Of a DNA stretch of 64,000 bases, positions 63,042 through 64,000 are shown one piece after another. The first letter of the stretch is position 1; each line of letters opens with the position of its first letter. Under the pieces are notes generated by a model. The model worked only from the letters and a program-made list of their open reading frames with translations, made no database searches and was not told the origin of the DNA. The translations under genes were made by a program, and so were the position numbers. The stretch comes from Microbacterium sp. YJN-G. GTDB lineage: Bacteria; Actinomycetota; Actinomycetes; Actinomycetales; Microbacteriaceae. Where the stretch lies: assembly GCF_015040615.1 (NCBI RefSeq), contig NZ_CP060402.1, positions 1,922,001 to 1,986,000 of the forward strand, read 5' to 3'.

Positions 63042-63695
63042 GTGACCACCTCAGCGACGTATGCCCCGGCGGCAAGAACCATCAAGCGCCCCAACCCGGT
63101 CGCTGTCGGCACCATCGTGTGGCTCGGCAGCGAGGTGATGTTCTTCGCGGGACTCTTCGCGATCTACTTCACCCTCCGCAGCACCTCCCCGGAGCTCTGG
63201 GCCGACCGCACCGAAATGCTGAACGTGCCCTATGCGCTCGTGAACACGATCATCCTCGTGGCCTCGTCGTTCACGTGCCAGATGGGTGTCTTCGCGGCGG
63301 AGGACCTCCAGCCCTACCGGGTCGCCCGCGGCGTCCTGAACAGCGCCGGTCGTCGCCGCCTGTTCGGCTGGGGCATGGTCGAGTGGTTCTGGCTGACCTT
63401 CATCCTCGGCGCGATCTTCGTCAGCGGCCAGGTCTGGGAGTACGCCCAGCTCGTCATGGAGGGCCTGCCGATCACGGCTGACTCCTACGCCTCGGCGTTC
63501 TACATCACGACGGGCTTCCACGCCCTGCACGTCACCGGTGGTCTCATCGCCTTCGTGCTCGTGATCGGCCGCGCCTACGCCGTCCGCAACTTCGGCCACA
63601 AGGAGGCCACCTCCTCGATCGTGGTCTCGTACTACTGGCACTTCGTCGATGTCGTGTGGGTGGTCCTGTTCCTCGTCATCTACTTCCTGAAATAA
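63042..63695 (+). CDS. ctaE: Cytochrome c oxidase subunit III
   Basis: Membrane subunit of the aa3 oxidase. The 217-residue protein has about five hydrophobic segments, with [19 protein letters not shown] near the N-terminus, [19 protein letters not shown], the [19 protein letters not shown] motif and the C-terminal [20 protein letters not shown]. The GTG start (VTTSATYAP) is supported by the -10 box. It leads the ctaE-qcrC operon typical of actinobacteria. Confidence 0.95.
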   Translation: MTTSATYAPAARTIKRPNPVAVGTIVWLGSEVMFFAGLFAIYFTLRSTSPELWADRTEMLNVPYALVNTIILVASSFTCQMGVFAAEDLQPYRVARGVLNSAGRRRLFGWGMVEWFWLTFILGAIFVSGQVWEYAQLVMEGLPITADSYASAFYITTGFHALHVTGGLIAFVLVIGRAYAVRNFGHKEATSSIVVSYYWHFVDVVWVVLFLVIYFLK

Positions 63696-63715
63696 GAGCG
63701 GAGCGATTTTTCGAA

Positions 63716-64000
63716 ATGGCACGAGAGAAGAAGCACCGCTCGCGCGGTCGTCGCAGCCCCTTCGCCGCAGCCGCCCTGATCGGTGCCGGCCTGCTGCTGA
63801 CCGGCGGCGCCTACGCCGGAGCATCCGCTGCGATGGCGTCGACGACCGACGCCCAGACCAGCGTCGCCACTGAGCTCACGGTGGAGGACGGCCAGAAGCT
63901 GTTCACCGCGAACTGCGCCACCTGCCACGGCGTCGACCTGCAGGGCACCGCCGAGGGCCCCAGCCTCATCGGCGTCGGTGAGCTCTCGGTCGAGTTCCAG
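63716..64000 (+). CDS. qcrC: Cytochrome bc1 complex diheme cytochrome c subunit, N-terminal part
   Basis: The first 95 residues are visible. A basic N-terminus MAREKKHRSRGRRS is followed by a signal-anchor (residues 15-34), then an external part with the first heme c motif CATCH at residues 67-71. In actinobacteria QcrC carries two hemes and passes electrons straight to the aa3 oxidase. It starts 20 bases after ctaE. The rest is beyond the window. Confidence 0.93.
   Translation, partial: MAREKKHRSRGRRSPFAAAALIGAGLLLTGGAYAGASAAMASTTDAQTSVATELTVEDGQKLFTANCATCHGVDLQGTAEGPSLIGVGELSVEFQ

Overview
The window is high-GC DNA with dense, mostly leftward operons. Gene content and order point to an actinobacterium of the family Microbacteriaceae, most likely Microbacterium or a close relative. 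The supporting evidence is WhiA, RbpA, a ClpP1/ClpP2 pair, an ultrashort-type ileS T-box leader, a trpD / ctaE-qcrC junction, the rpsA-coaE-uvrB and uvrA-uvrC-rapZ-whiA-gap-pgk-tpiA-secG gene orders, and many leaderless promoters. The genus is an inference; no 16S gene is present.

Layout. 1-5.5 kb: leftward nadD, small membrane protein, proA, proB, obgE, rpmA, rplU. 5.5-9 kb: DUF4031 gene, rne (RNase E/G) and a VKOR-type thiol oxidoreductase. 9-15 kb: leftward ileS, folC, DUF4233, ndk, with a T-box leader before ileS. 15-16 kb: a DUF559-type nuclease gene bracketed by two 83-bp direct repeats. 16-19 kb: cstA, a small protein ending Cys-Cys, and an ArsA-like ATPase. 19-26 kb: valS, an ArsR-like regulator with a clear operator array, the threonine catabolic pair tdh-kbl, and a divergent LysR gene. 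26-38 kb: M3 peptidase, clpX, a deoxyribose module (SorC-type regulator, deoC, aldehyde dehydrogenase, dehydrogenase-like partner), clpP1-clpP2, a TPR protein, tig, and two tRNAs. 38-50 kb: gap-pgk-tpiA, secG, rbpA, sodA, whiA, rapZ, uvrC, uvrA. 50-54 kb: a MoxR/DUF58/DUF4129 operon. 54-64 kb: OhrR-like regulator with a divergent zinc-ribbon protein, uvrB, DUF4126, coaE, rpsA, a stand-alone 5'-3' exonuclease, a PHP protein, trpD, and the start of the ctaE-qcrC respiratory operon.

Most genes are housekeeping. The unusual signals lie between or at the edges of genes: (1) the repeat-bracketed nuclease cassette; (2) an interspersed repeat with core CTGAGCCTGTCGAAGG that forms a hairpin inside the ileS T-box and is also translated inside IleS and RNase E; (3) a nested palindrome at 22.0 kb; (4) two short tandem repeats that each start at a stop codon; (5) at least fourteen genes with a -10 box six or seven bases before the start codon, implying leaderless mRNAs; (6) a dehydrogenase-like protein lacking its catalytic half beside an intact one. 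I found no rRNA, CRISPR array, prophage or classical insertion sequence.

All functions come from sequence motifs and known gene order; no database search was run. Promoter and terminator calls are by eye.
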